Positions 1 through 11,337 of a stretch of 64,000 bases of DNA are shown piece by piece. The stretch spans positions 806,001-870,000 of the forward strand of contig OZ287706.1 in assembly GCA_965649825.1 (NCBI GenBank), given 5' to 3'. This DNA is from Penicillus capitatus. Lineage: Eukaryota > Chlorophyta. How positions within the stretch are numbered: position 1 is the first letter of the stretch; the number at the start of each line of letters is the position of its first letter. The position numbers were made by a program, and so were the translations under genes. The notes beneath the pieces are model-generated. The model ran no database searches. It had not been told where the DNA came from and was given only the letters and a program-made list of their open reading frames with translations.

Positions 1-1100
1 GAAGGGCGATTCACATTTCGTGCTCTCGTGCATTATTCAGTATCATCGACCGCCGATCGGTCGATGGACACGTCAAATAGCTCGATAGATAACCACACTG
101 ACGTGAAACATCGACAACGCGTGTAAGATTGTCGTCGATCGGTCAAAACCGATCGATCGATTGATTTCGATTTATCGCACATTCTGTTTCCATGAATGCA
201 CCGTCGCCGATCGTCGTACCATCGATGGCGAGAAACATCAAAGATCGATTCGCCAGTGAAAGCCAATCGATCACACACCAGCTGGACTAATCGATGCGAT
301 GCGATCGGCCTATCAGTATGACCGATGCAGTACGATCGGATCTTACAATAAGACTCAAATTCTTTCAAAAGTTGCGGTGTTTACCTGGATTGTGCCGTTC
401 TACGGCAATCTTATGTCCCGAAATAGACTTTGCCGATCGCGAAACGAAACTGCGATCGATCAGACTACTTTCTTGTGCACTGGATCGCCGCCGATCCAGC
501 ATGCATCTCGATCGATCTAGTTAACACCTCATTTGAGGAAACGATTGCTTATCTTGAAATCTCACACCGAAAGTCTCTCCCAGTAAAATGCCTATCGCCG
601 GAATTGATCGAATGGTTGTCGATCGCACAAATGTTTAATTTTTGCAGCTTTCTTCTTTTAAAACGTTCCGACTTCTTTGACATGACTTTTCGAAGCTTCG
701 TCTTCGATATGCCGAAGGAGAATACCAAGGAAACGAGAGAGATCTTTTCGAGGTCTCTTCTGTTGAAGAAACATGCTCTCGCTAAGTATCTGTAGAACAA
801 ATTTGTTGCATCGATCGTTTTCCATCGGAGACAGCTGCCAAACTCGTTGATGTCGACCTTCAATTTGACTACTTGTATCGATCGATCGATTGCGACGTTA
901 GAAGAGATGGATTTTCGTATCTGGCGCGAACTTTCGCTTGTTCCATTCTGTAATGCATACGAACGTGAAGTGCTTGACAACACTCAATAAATGCAATAAT
1001 GCTATGTGACGATCGACACCATCGATCGAGAGTCGATTTGGTTCGCGACAATTGGTCTGTTCATCATGTCAATAGAAGACAAGATGTCCTCCGACAATTG
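1..1100. other. Intergenic region rich in CGATCG / GATCGAT words
   Basis: No reading frame here looks like a real protein. The stretch is crowded with the palindromic words CGATCG, GATCGATC and ATCGAT, far above chance by eye, especially at 40-330, 470-530 and 870-1040. Scattered clusters of the same word recur elsewhere (for example 11.2-11.4 kb and 31.96-32.0 kb). I see no tRNA, rRNA or transposon termini. Confidence 0.5.
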
Positions 1101-1109
1101 GTACAGCCT

Positions 1110-1334
1110 TTATTTGCATCCGTCGACGTTTGAACTTCCAAAAAAGCGCTCTCGAAAAACGCGTATCGTGTAAAAGCGACCTTGGGCCAAAAGAGTCACA
1201 ACATCGACAGACTTCCACGTTAAATCTGCACAGGGAAACGCATGTATCCCAACCTTCCCACTTTGAGCCATGAACTGCGCATTCTCGTTGAATTCCTGAC
1301 GATATACCGAAAACCTACGACCATGAACCATTAA
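1110..1334 (-). CDS. Small hypothetical protein
   Basis: Minus-strand frame of about 74 residues from an ATG at 1334 to a stop at 1110. Composition is protein-like (mixed hydrophobic, aromatic and charged residues, no low complexity), but no family is recognised. It could be the last exon of a longer gene, because the frame stays open slightly upstream of the ATG. It lies downstream of the minus-strand membrane-protein gene ending at 1404. The call rests on composition alone. Confidence 0.3.
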   Translation of the reverse strand, partial: LMVHGRRFSVYRQEFNENAQFMAQSGKVGIHAFPCADLTWKSVDVVTLLAQGRFYTIRVFRERFFGSSNVDGCK

Positions 1335-1403
1335 CACACAGAATCTGATTCGCAAAAGTTAAAAAAAAGCTATGCTGCGCGGATCATCAAACAGGCATGA
1401 CGT

Positions 1404-2914
1404 TCAGGGATCGAGACGATGAGATTTTGTCCCTTCGACGACCTCTCTGATCTCCGGAACGAGCCACTCCAGTTCCTCTTCGGAGAAAACGGAGGAAAGC
1501 TGGTGTTCGATGTCATTTTCGCGCAACACGAGGATCCTGTGTACATTTCCCTGCAAGTCTGTGTGCGGCAGAATCTTAAAACACACGCCCACGGTCAACA
1601 TGTGCAACAGGAATGAGGCAAACTTACTCCGACGCCGACGAGATCCGCCGTTTTCCCCTTCGTTTGTTTGACAAACAGTTTGTCCAGACGCGTCGCGGTG
1701 GACATTGCTTTGCTGGCACCATCTCCTTTTCTGCTCCTCGTCCTCGTCGTCCGCGTAATGCTGTATTCGTCGGGAGTGATGGAGAGGTTCTCGTGGAGGA
1801 ATGCAGTGCGCACGGTGGTCTTCACCAACAAGAAGCCAACAAACCAGGGAAGCGTCGAGAACAGCAGCATCAAAAAAGAAACTGCAAAACAGGACGTTCT
1901 TGCACATGAAACAGGACGCAGATTGAGAGATTACTTGCGCTTGGCGTCAAGATGGCAGCGACAAGCGCTCCGCTGCACCACAAGATCAAGAAACTGAACC
2001 ACGTGACAATGAGGTATGTGAGACACAGTGTGGAGCCTGATCACAGTGCGCGATGTCGTGATCGTCTTTGTCAGGTGTCTTACGATTGAAGCATCCGACT
2101 GGAGGGATATCGATCTCCAATCGATCGTGTTCGCGCCTGAACACGATCGATCGTGATCCATCGGGGCCAAGCCGCTGCTCCAGATCTGCTCCCTGAACGA
2201 CGCGTGGGTCACTGTTCGATTCCTGACCCGTCATCTCATCCGTTGATTCCTGCCGCGATTCTTCTCCTTCCGATTCCTGCCGTGATTCTGCTTCTGCTTC
2301 ATCCGATTCCTGCAGTGAACTTTCTCCTTCAGAATCTTTCTCTTTTGTTTCGGACTTCTGCAAAGAGCCGCAGTGAAGACGAACGTCTCGATGGGATGAC
2401 AGAGCTCACCTCTGCAACATAGAGTCTCCTTCCGTCTCCGTGATCCGCTTCGAAGAGGTCTTCGTACTCTGAGAAATCTTGCGATGTCATGCTCAGAAAT
2501 CGCTGCAGGACGGACATCAATGGACGAGGGAGAGGGGCACGTGCATGACTTACAGCCTTCTGTTTGCCGTAATTCTTCGATGCAGTTTTGTCGCCTCGAT
2601 CGAACGAGGCTGCGATATGAACCAACATCTCTTGACCATCAGACAGCCGTTCGCACTAGACGCCGGTAAAGGACGACAAAACTATGAAAACGGCTTACTA
2701 GGTATGTCTCGCGTCCGTTGACTTCTTTCGCGGGTTCGCAGATTCTGTACTTTCCGTCTAGTACATCGTCGACACCAAGACTCGCTCGGTCGCCTTTGTC
2801 GTGGACGAAAGATATGGTTATCTCCTTCGTGCTTTTCGAGATGCTAACGGACATCGACTCAGCGCTGAACGTCCTTGCCAACGGCGGACGCGAGACGACG
2901 GGACCCGAAGACAT
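1404..2914 (-). CDS. Two-pass membrane protein with acidic N-terminal region
   Basis: Five 3' exons can be placed: 2410 upward, 2084-2357, 1935-2036, 1628-1881 and 1404-1574, separated by GT-AG introns of 47-53 bp (1575-1627, 1882-1934, 2037-2083, 2358-2409) whose phases agree. The second exon carries an acidic Gln/Glu/Ser repeat. The next two encode a pair of long hydrophobic segments separated by a short loop, so the protein should cross a membrane twice, followed by a basic tail and an acidic C-terminus. Further 5' exons reach toward 2914, where a segment with the spacing of a PX-type lipid-binding motif (residues YLVSRFHSF then LYRRL) is seen, but that link is uncertain. The start codon is not settled (ATG at 2914 or near 2855). 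Function unknown. Confidence 0.5.
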
Positions 2915-3430
2915 GAGCCGAGAAGCAAACGCGACAGCACCTCAATTGCTTAAGCATCATCAAGGCAGAGCATTTAAAAGACATACAGTCTTCCTTGCCG
3001 CGATCGGTGCTTTCTGCATGATCCTGTCGCCGTTTCTGTTTTTGGCTTCCGGTAAGGTCTTGACCAGGTATGTCTCTGAGTTGCAAGCACTGATCGATGT
3101 CTTATGCGAGTCGTGGGCGTGAGACACGCGGAAAGTCACTTGCAGTACTGTCATCTGTCCACGGGTCTCTCCATGTACTTCAACGTCGATGGCTGAGTCG
3201 ACGCCTTGTTTGTGGCAGCGTATCTACTGGACGTTCCACGCCACACGCGACGGCAGATCGCGTAGGACCATCAAAGAATACGGTACGACAGAATGATTTC
3301 TGTCGCCTCTCCCCTTCCAAACTTCGTCATCAAACACGGGACTCGCAGACGAATCCGAGTCTCTCGCACATCGAAGAACGAAAGGCTATCCAGTCTTCGC
3401 ATATATAACGAAGGGTTTCACGGGACAAGC
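2913..3430 (+). CDS. Possible signal-anchor membrane protein, unresolved 3' exons
   Basis: An ATG at 2913 opens a short exon ending near 3067 that encodes a basic N-terminus followed by one strong hydrophobic segment, as in a type II membrane protein, then a good GTATGT donor. Candidate downstream exons start after acceptors near 3146, but I could not join them in a unique frame. The ATG overlaps the possible ATG of the minus-strand gene, so the two would be divergent and share a promoter region. No family recognised. Confidence 0.25.
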
Positions 3431-3851
3431 TGATCGTGGAAACGCGGAACAGATCGGACCCACAAACTGCTACCGCCAACAGTCGTGTTCCTAGCAAACA
3501 CATATCAAGATAAAGGCGTGTATGGAGGAAGCGTCGCCAAATTGACAACTTGTCCCCAGGCGGATCATCACGTCACGAGGAAGTCGTAAGCGATCTGCGT
3601 GATCTACGTTCTGAACGATTCCCGCGGAAGACGTGGACAGCAACTGGCGAACGCTGTCGGTCAGCAAGCGCACTTCTCTGATCCTCTTATCCCGAAGTGA
3701 CTGCCGTTGCGTCTCGCATGGCCCGACGTTGTACTCGTGACGCATCTTTTATGAGTAACCGTTGTGATGTGACAATTAGCTCTGCGCCGTACCTCTCGCA
3801 GATTCCCGTCGGTTGGTTTTCTTCCTTCTGTGATCGCCGAGGTTGATCCAT
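3330..3851 (-). CDS. Hypothetical protein, exon structure unresolved
   Basis: Three minus-strand pieces have protein-like composition: 3790-3851 starting with ATG, 3500-3745, and 3333-3470 ending in a stop. A plausible 47-bp intron with GTACGG donor and AAAG acceptor separates the first two, but the phases do not agree as I read them, so at least one boundary is wrong. No recognisable domain. The opposite strand offers nothing better. Confidence 0.25.
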
Positions 3852-4149
3852 GTCTGCTTCAACCGTCGTTAAGAGGCACGATGAACCGCTGATCCTTGTG
3901 CTTAGTGCATTCACTGTTTGTCGATTTATTTGTTTTGACGCTGCACGTTTTGTGTGTCTCTGTCAATTGTCCTCGCTTCTGTCACTGTCTCCATTGTGCT
4001 AAATCCCAAACAGCTGCACATCAGTTCCGTTCGGGTGAGTGATTCCTTATGTCAGAGAAGGCCTACAGACGCTCTTCCATTGTCTCCATTGTTACAGAGG
4101 CTATTGAAATCACACCTGTCACTTATTGCGCGTGTCTAGTTTAGGTACG

Positions 4150-5638
4150 ATGATGACACGCGTGTTTCTTTGCGCGTGTGTTCTGTTTCTGCTCCAAGCA
4201 CTGAAGCCGTCTTTCTGCAGTCAAGGTACGTACGTACTGTCCCGTCTCGTCGACGAAGATGAATCCATTGTCCTCGCAGAGCATGGATTGCAAAGCCCAC
4301 CTTCCATCCCTCTCTTTCAGCAAAGCATGGTATGCTTCGATTTGCTCTTCGCTCAGTAAACGTCGTTGCACTCTTCCGATAGAGAAGTGCAGAATCCATA
4401 TCAGGCAAGTGCTCAGTCAGTATCACAATCAATGCATCATCCCTTTGTGCATTCAGGTACCGTCGAGAGCTTCGTTTTAGACAACAGAGCCGAAGCAAGA
4501 ATCGCCGTACGGCCAGGAAAGTATCTACACAGTGTATTAGGTGTCTTTGCGCAGGGTGGAAGTCCGGCACCGAGAGAGCGATTCCCATATATGTGTAGTC
4601 TGCGGCGGCGTGGCAGCGAAACGCATGCTTGCGGCGGCGTCCTTATCGATGAGCAGTGGATCCTTACGGCGGCGCATTGCCTGTGGAATAATGAGCAGAC
4701 TGGACTCGGACATTACGCTCTTGTTCGATGCGGCATCCACGAAATCGACACAAACAATCCGGAAACCGTAAGCGCCGACGCACCAGTCCGCAACCCGATG
4801 CACGATCGCGGGTTTTCGCGTCTTAGCTCTACCAGTCCAAAAAAGCATACTGGCCCACTGAATGGACGGGACACTTCAAGAAAGGGTCCGATATCGGACT
4901 CGTGCGTTTGGAGAGGAAAGCGCCTCTCGAGCGTCCTCTCATCGACAAAGCTCGCGATCGTTTACAGTTTGGGGATCTCATGGCGGCGATGGGTTGGGGC
5001 CTTACTGATAAAACGCGAGCAGCGAAGACGTTGCAGCTAGCCGCGAAGCTGCCGATCCTCGGCGCAGAGACCTGCGAGATCGTACTCGAAGAAGAACTCG
5101 ACGAGCACATGATCTGTGCCGGAGGAATCGGCATGGACACCTGTCGAGGTAAACAGGATAGATATCTCTCCCGATGACCGTGTCTACAAAGCGCCGCGCA
5201 TTTGTTTGTGCTTTAGGAGATTCGGGAGGTCCGTTGATTATTCCGCACCGACCGGAAAACGGTCTTTCGCAAGGAAGCCCTCAGCACGATATCCTGGTGG
5301 GCATTACCTCCTTCGGATCCCCTGAATGCGATGGAGAACTGCCTGCGGTGTACACACGTGTGGCCGATTACTGGAAATGGATCGAGGAAACGATAAAGAG
5401 CGAATCTGAGGTAAATACACTTGCCAATGGCAATCGCCTGGCAGCTCAGCGTGAGACGGCGATACGCACTTTTTCTCATCCTTTCCATCTCAGCCAGCGT
5501 CAAAACTCGATCGCGGTGTACTGTCGTGTAGATGCTTCAGTCTCTAGAACAGGAGAGTCGACAGGAACTTGCAGCCTCTCTCAGAACCCAGAAGGTGTCT
5601 GCACGACAGGAACAGTGTCATGTCGGATGATGCATTAA
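4150..5638 (+). CDS. Secreted trypsin-like serine protease (S1 family)
   Basis: S1 proteases cut peptide bonds with a His-Asp-Ser triad. All three sites are visible: TAAHC, DIGLVRL and GDSGGP. A signal peptide with a long Leu/Phe/Cys-rich core begins at the ATG at 4150. The exons that give one continuous frame are 4150-4225, 4280-4329, 4383-4404 (only 22 nt), 4457-4767, 4827-5148 and 5217 onward, with introns of 54, 53, 52, 59 and 68 bp; the third is GC-AG. The mature domain probably starts after the basic stretch before VFAQGG. A possible 39-bp intron (5411-5449) is in phase, so the C-terminus may be 13 residues shorter. The stop is 38 bp before the ankyrin gene's ATG. The minus strand of 4230-4480 also reads openly, but the signal peptide and donor sites favour this model. 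Confidence 0.8.
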
Positions 5639-5676
5639 CCGTTCCGCAGCCTCACTGTTAATCGTGTTTGCAGAAG

Positions 5677-8600
5677 ATGCTGATGGAATTTGAAAACGAT
5701 CAAAACTGGAGCGTTATCGCTCTGCTCAATTCGAATATCTCCTCCAATACCATCTGCTATGATGAAAGCTTCAAGCATACGCCTTTGGTCAAGGGCTCGA
5801 CATTGCTTCACTGGGCGGCAGCGTTCGATGCGATAGACAGTGCCAAGGTGATGCTGTCACCAGATTTGTGTGTCTGTTTGCGCGACATCCTATTGGTTCG
5901 CAGATTCTCGTCGAGAACGGTGCAGAGATCAGCCGACAGAACAGAGACCTTCTGACTCCTCTGCACGTCGCTGCGGCGTACGGATCCCAATCAGCAACAA
6001 AGGCGAGTCGTGTGACACTCCATCGTTTCTCGCGAGAGAAGAATGCCATCGAAACGTGCGTCGATGACAGAAGAAGCGAATCTTTCGTCGACAATGCGCA
6101 AATGGCTTACCGACCAAACGCCTCAGCCGAATCACTTTCGCTAATCCTCTTCGACATGCTAAATCGATACTTCTGTGCACTCTGCAGTTTCTTCTGAATT
6201 CGAAAGCCGAGGTGAATGTCGTCGATATCGATGGACAGACGCCTTTGAGCTTAGCGTCGAAGAACGGCCATCGAAAGATTGTCGAGGTGAGCTTCCAGAT
6301 CGATTCGTCGTTTGGTATCGAGGCAACGATAGATACTCGTGGAACGAGGAGCAAATGTCAATACAACCGATCGGATTCGAGAAACTCCGTTACACAAAGC
6401 AGCGCGAACGGAACAGTCAGACGTCGCCAAGGCGAGCATTCGAGTTTCCAGTTCTCTTTTTGTCGATGACTGTCCAGTAAGTAGGTGCTGATCGAGGCCG
6501 GTGCTGATGTGAACGCAAGGGATCGCAGCGAGTGGACTGCTTTGCACATTGCAGCCGAGAGTGGACAAATGCAGATCGCGGAAGTACCTCCTCCGTTCCA
6601 TCGTTTTCACCCTTCCCATCACTTGGCCATTAGCTTCTTGCCGAGAACGGAGCCGATTTGGATGCGCGCGACGATGAGGGACAGACGCCTCTTCTGATCG
6701 CAGCGAAGACTGGACAACTGAGAATTGCGAAGGCACGTGCACTGAGCGGCGATCTTAATCCCGAAGGTGTCTGTTCAGGTGCTGATCGAAAAGGGAGCGA
6801 ATGTGGAAGGTGTGGATAATACGGGATGGACGCCGCTGTTAATGGCAACGAACAGTGGTCGCTTTGAGATCACAAAGGTGAACATCGATCGGCGAAGCGT
6901 CTGTTCCCGTCCACTGCATGTTCGATGTAGCTCCTCGTCGAAGAGAACGCGAACAAGGAACGATCGGATAGCATCGATGGCTGGACGGCATTGTCGGTGG
7001 CGGCGCGAAACGGAGATCTAAAAACCGTTAAGGTTTGGCCGATCGATCACCTGCGATGATTGTCATGGACATTATGACAGTGGCTGTTGGATCGTGATGC
7101 AAACGCGAGCGCAACAGACAAACACGGGGAAACACCATTGCACAAAGCGGCCAAAAGAGGAGAGACTACAGTCGTGACGGTATGTCTTGCACCTTTCGAT
7201 CGAGATCGATACAAGGAATGAGATTCCGGACAGGCACTGATCGAAAACGGGGCAGGTGTCTCTGTCGCTAATTTTCAAGGGAAAACGGCGTTGCATCTCG
7301 CCTCTTTCAAAGGAAAGAGTGCGACAGTTAAGGTGCGAGCTTGTCATGTCTCTTCCTTTCGGCGTCTTTGTCAGCGTCGTTGTCAAGGTTCTTCTGGATT
7401 GCGGCGTCGATGTCAATGCCGTCGATAACTATGGAAACGTGCCTTTGCACGATGCGGCATGGCAAGGTCATCTGCACGTCGTCGAGGTATGTCCTGTCCT
7501 GTCCTGTCCGATCTCTTTCCTAACGATCAAACGGGTAGATCCTTCTTTCTCAAGGAGCATCCGTCGATGCCAATGCGATCGATGGCGAGACGCCACTTCA
7601 AAGGGCGGCTTATGGCCGGTACATCAATATCTTGCAGGTAAACGACAGGTCGTCCTCGTTCATGAAAGCAGCCTTCAAAGCTGCTTAGACTCTCTTGGCG
7701 CATGGAGCAGATGTCAATCATGTCAAACAGAATGGATGGACAGTGCTTCATCATGCAGCACGGTACGGCTACACAGAGATCGCTACGGTGAGCTGCCTCT
7801 CACGTTTCTCTGTTATCCTTCTGCCGTATCATTTTTTAGCTTCTCATGGAACACGGAGCAGATCTAGACATTCGCTTGAGCGATGGATCAACTCCGCTTT
7901 ACCTGGCAACTTTCTTTAATTTCACAGAGATTGCTATGGTGAACCAACCATCTCATATCTATTCTTCGATAAGATGTATGGCATCATTTCACAGAGACTC
8001 ATCGATCTCGGGGCAAACGTCAATGTTGCGTCGAATACAGGACGGACATCACTGTTGGTGGCTACTTATGCCGGACATGTAGAACTCGCCAAGGTCGATT
8101 GTACATTGAGTTTGAGACCGCCCTGGAATTCGTGCTGTTTCAGGCGCTGATGGATCACGGAGCAAATGTTAACCATGTCGACAACGACGGATGGGCTCCT
8201 CTTCTTTCTGCCGCGCGCTATGGCCGAACAGAAATCGCCATGGCGAATTCTTCATCTATTCCGAGTTTCTGTCTGACATCGTATCGTTGCCTAGGCTCTC
8301 ATCGACCACAACGCAGATGTCGACGCTGTTCATAAGGAAGGATGGACGTCACTCTTGGCAGCATCCCGTTATAACCACACGGAGATCGCTATGGCAAGCT
8401 CCATATCAGTCCTGACTTATCCGATCCGTTTATATTATCATCTCAGGCTTTGCTCAATCATGGAGCGTTTGTCGATGCGATTGACAAAGAAGGATTCACT
8501 CCGCTTCATCAAGTCGCGAAACTCGGCCACCCAGAGATGGCTACGGTGAACTCCGATCCTCGGCAACAGTCCATTAATTCGTACTGTTCCATAGGCTCTC

Positions 8601-10514
8601 ATCGATCGTGGTGCAGATGTCAATGCCGCCAACAAGAATGGAAGCACTCCGCTTCTTCTAGCCGTGGGACTCGGTGACGCGCAGACCGTTATGGTATATT
8701 TCAGATATGCTCCACTGTTAACAAGCTCTGTAACTCCACAGGTTCTCATGAATCATGGGGCAAATGTGGATGCTGTTGACAACGATGGGTACACCCCACT
8801 TCTTCTAGCAGCTCGCTACAATAATACAAACATTGCAGTGGTAAGTCTACACAAGGTCTGAGTGTTTAAAATGCCAATATCCTTCTTTAGATTCTCATCG
8901 ACCATGATGCAGATGTCGACGCTGTTCATAAGGAAGGATGGACGGCACTTTTGGCGGCATCCAACCTGAACAACACAAAGATGGCAATCGTGGGCTCCAT
9001 ATCCGTTCTTGCTTCTCTGACGGCTGCTTGCAGGCTCTCATGAATCATGGGGCAAATGTGGATGCTGTTGACGACAATGGGTACACTCCACTTCTTTTGG
9101 CAGTGGGAAGAAGTCACACAGCAATTGCTCTGGTCCCGTTAAAATGCCTCGTACACATCCTATAATTTATCTCTTCCATAGGCACTGATCGGTCACGGAG
9201 CGAATGTCAATGTTGCTGATAAGAATGGAAGCACTCCACTTCTCCTAGCGACGGGACTCGGTTATACGCAGATCTCTACGGTATATCGCAGATTCGCTCC
9301 ACTGTTCACAAGCTCTGTACCTCCACAGGCTCTCATCGACAATGGGGCGAATGTAAATGTCGTCGACAACAATGGATACACTCCACTTCTTTTAGCAGTG
9401 GGACTGAATCACATACCAATCGCTATGGTGAATGACAGACACAGCTTCTGCACATGTACGTGGTTATCGATACCGCTTGCTCCCTTAGGCTCTCATGGAT
9501 CACGGAGCGAATGTCAATGACGTCGATAGAGATGGATTGGCATTGCTCCTTTTGGCGGTGGGAAGGAGTCACACAGCAATCGCACTGGTCCGTTTGCATG
9601 CTCCCGTACACGCACGTCCTATTGTTTATCTGTTCTATAGGCACTGATCGATCACGAGGCAAATGTTAATGTTGTTGACAACAATGGGTACACTCCACTT
9701 CTTTTGGCAGTGGGAAGCAGTCAGACAGCAATTGCTCTGGTCCCGTTTAAATGCCTCGTACAGATCCTATAATTTATCTTTTCCGTAGGCACTGATCGGT
9801 CACGGGGCGAACGTCAATGTTGCTGATAAGAATGGGTACACTCCACTTCTTTTGGCAGTGGGAAGCAGTCAGGCAGCAATCGCACTGGTCCGTCTGAACG
9901 ATTCATACACATTCTGTTGTTCACTCATTCCACAGGCTCTCATCGATCATGGGGCAACTGTCAATGACGTCGATAGAGATGGATACACTCCGCTCCTTCT
10001 GGCAGTAGAATTTGGCCTCACGACAGTCGCTGCAGTAGACACCGATTCTCCACATTTTTTCTATCATTCTCGGTGTTCGTAGGCTCTGATCGATCATGGA
10101 GCGTATGTTGAGGTTGTTGACAACTACGGATACACACCCCTCTTTCTAGCAACACACCTCGGACATATAAAGATTGCGCGAGTAGACCCCATTTTTGATC
10201 CGCGCTGCCTTGATTTCACATGGCTATTCAGGCACTCATTCACCATGGAGCAGACGTCAACCGCGCCGGCAATGATGGATGGACTCCGCTTCACGTTGCA
10301 TCGTACAACGGCCGTCTAATCATTGCAAAGGTAAGTGAGTTGTCTCCTGTGCGTGAAAAGTTACTCTTTGTCTCAGGATCTAATTGCTGCGGGTGCGGCG
10401 ATCGCACGCCGGACGGTGTATGGACAAATCCCTCGAGATTTTGTTTGCGCTGCACCTGATCGTGATTGCTCAGATGACACTCGAACATCTCTCATCCAGT
10501 TATTGACTCCATGA
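5677..10514 (+). CDS. Ankyrin-repeat protein, one repeat per 99-nt exon
   Basis: About 1060 residues consisting almost wholly of ankyrin repeats, which form protein-binding solenoids; no signal peptide or membrane segment. Exon 1 is 5677-5847. Exons 2-30 start at 5904, 6188, 6333, 6485, 6634, 6779, 6931, 7081, 7234, 7388, 7539, 7689, 7840, 7995, 8144, 8295, 8447, 8595, 8742, 8891, 9034, 9182, 9329, 9489, 9641, 9789, 9936, 10083 and 10232. Each is 99 nt in phase 0 (the one at 6931 is 102 nt) and each encodes one 33-residue repeat. Exon 31 is 10377-10514 and carries a capping repeat (QIPRDF) and TGA. Introns are 44-61 bp except the second (185 bp, holding what may be a decayed repeat). Donors after exons 2, 4, 6, 16 and 17 read GC. 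Exons near 9034-9181 and 9641-9788 are recent block duplicates, introns included. Partner unknown. Confidence 0.88.
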
Positions 10515-11337
10515 ACACCTTCTGTGCTGTTCCAGGACGAAGTGTCACTTCGTGCTGTACCTGTTCGAAAGATCTTGCTGATTAACGCTCGGTGGCCGTT
10601 GGTGGCCGTTGGTGTCCGTATTCAAGACATCATTTCCTCGGACGAATAGGAACACGGTTTCATCGATCTGACAATGGCTCGGTTATCTGGGTCTTATTCG
10701 CACGCTCTAATCGTCGCGATGCATAATCTCTGTCTCATCAGGGACTTGCTTATCTGGATATTGTCTGAGCGTCTCGAAGATCGCATGACGATTTCATTTG
10801 TCTCCGACTTGGACACGAAAGGTGAGTATAAACGTCTGCTTATCTCCGATCATCGTCCTGACGCGTGTGGAATGAAATTTGTGACCGGTAAGCTTTCTCC
10901 CCATCATCGTTTTGTTAAAACAGCTGGAATACCCTAGCGAACATCGTTCAATACGTAAAGGAGCGTTCTAGATCGTAGCGATCGGGGAATCCATCAGATC
11001 CAATCATGCGATCGACATAACAAGTTCCAAGTAAGATCACCGACAGTTGATGATAAGGCAATGGCTTCTTCTTCTGGGATTTGCGTCGACGATTTCGTGT
11101 ATTTATCAAAAGCGTTACTTCTAATCGAATGATCTCTACTGAACTGCCATGGTTCAAAGCTCCGGTCGTTCTTCGCGATCCTTTATCTAAAAAGATGCGG
11201 CAATCGGAAGATCGAATCATTGTTCGATTGCGCGAAAACCGCATCTGTGACGAAAGATATCGATCGTCGATCATGATAATCGCACAGCCGCTTCGCTAAG
11301 AGAATGTTATCTTTTCATTGCATAACCTGTTCGTTTA
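10515..11337. other. Intergenic region, short minisatellite
   Basis: This gap lies between the convergent ankyrin and REV1 genes. It holds a triplicated GTTGGTGGCC-type motif near 10595-10620 and several short open frames, the longest being 87 codons at 10674-10937, none with convincing protein character. A 36-codon open stretch after an acceptor-like CAG near 10540 could be an unspliced extra exon of the ankyrin gene, but no donor connects it. No RNA gene seen. Confidence 0.35.

Noticed and set aside
4141-4588. Minus-strand frames with plausible protein character opposite the protease 5' end
   Set aside because: The two good-looking minus frames overlap instead of joining through an intron, whereas the plus strand gives a signal peptide, four consistent exons and the protease domain.
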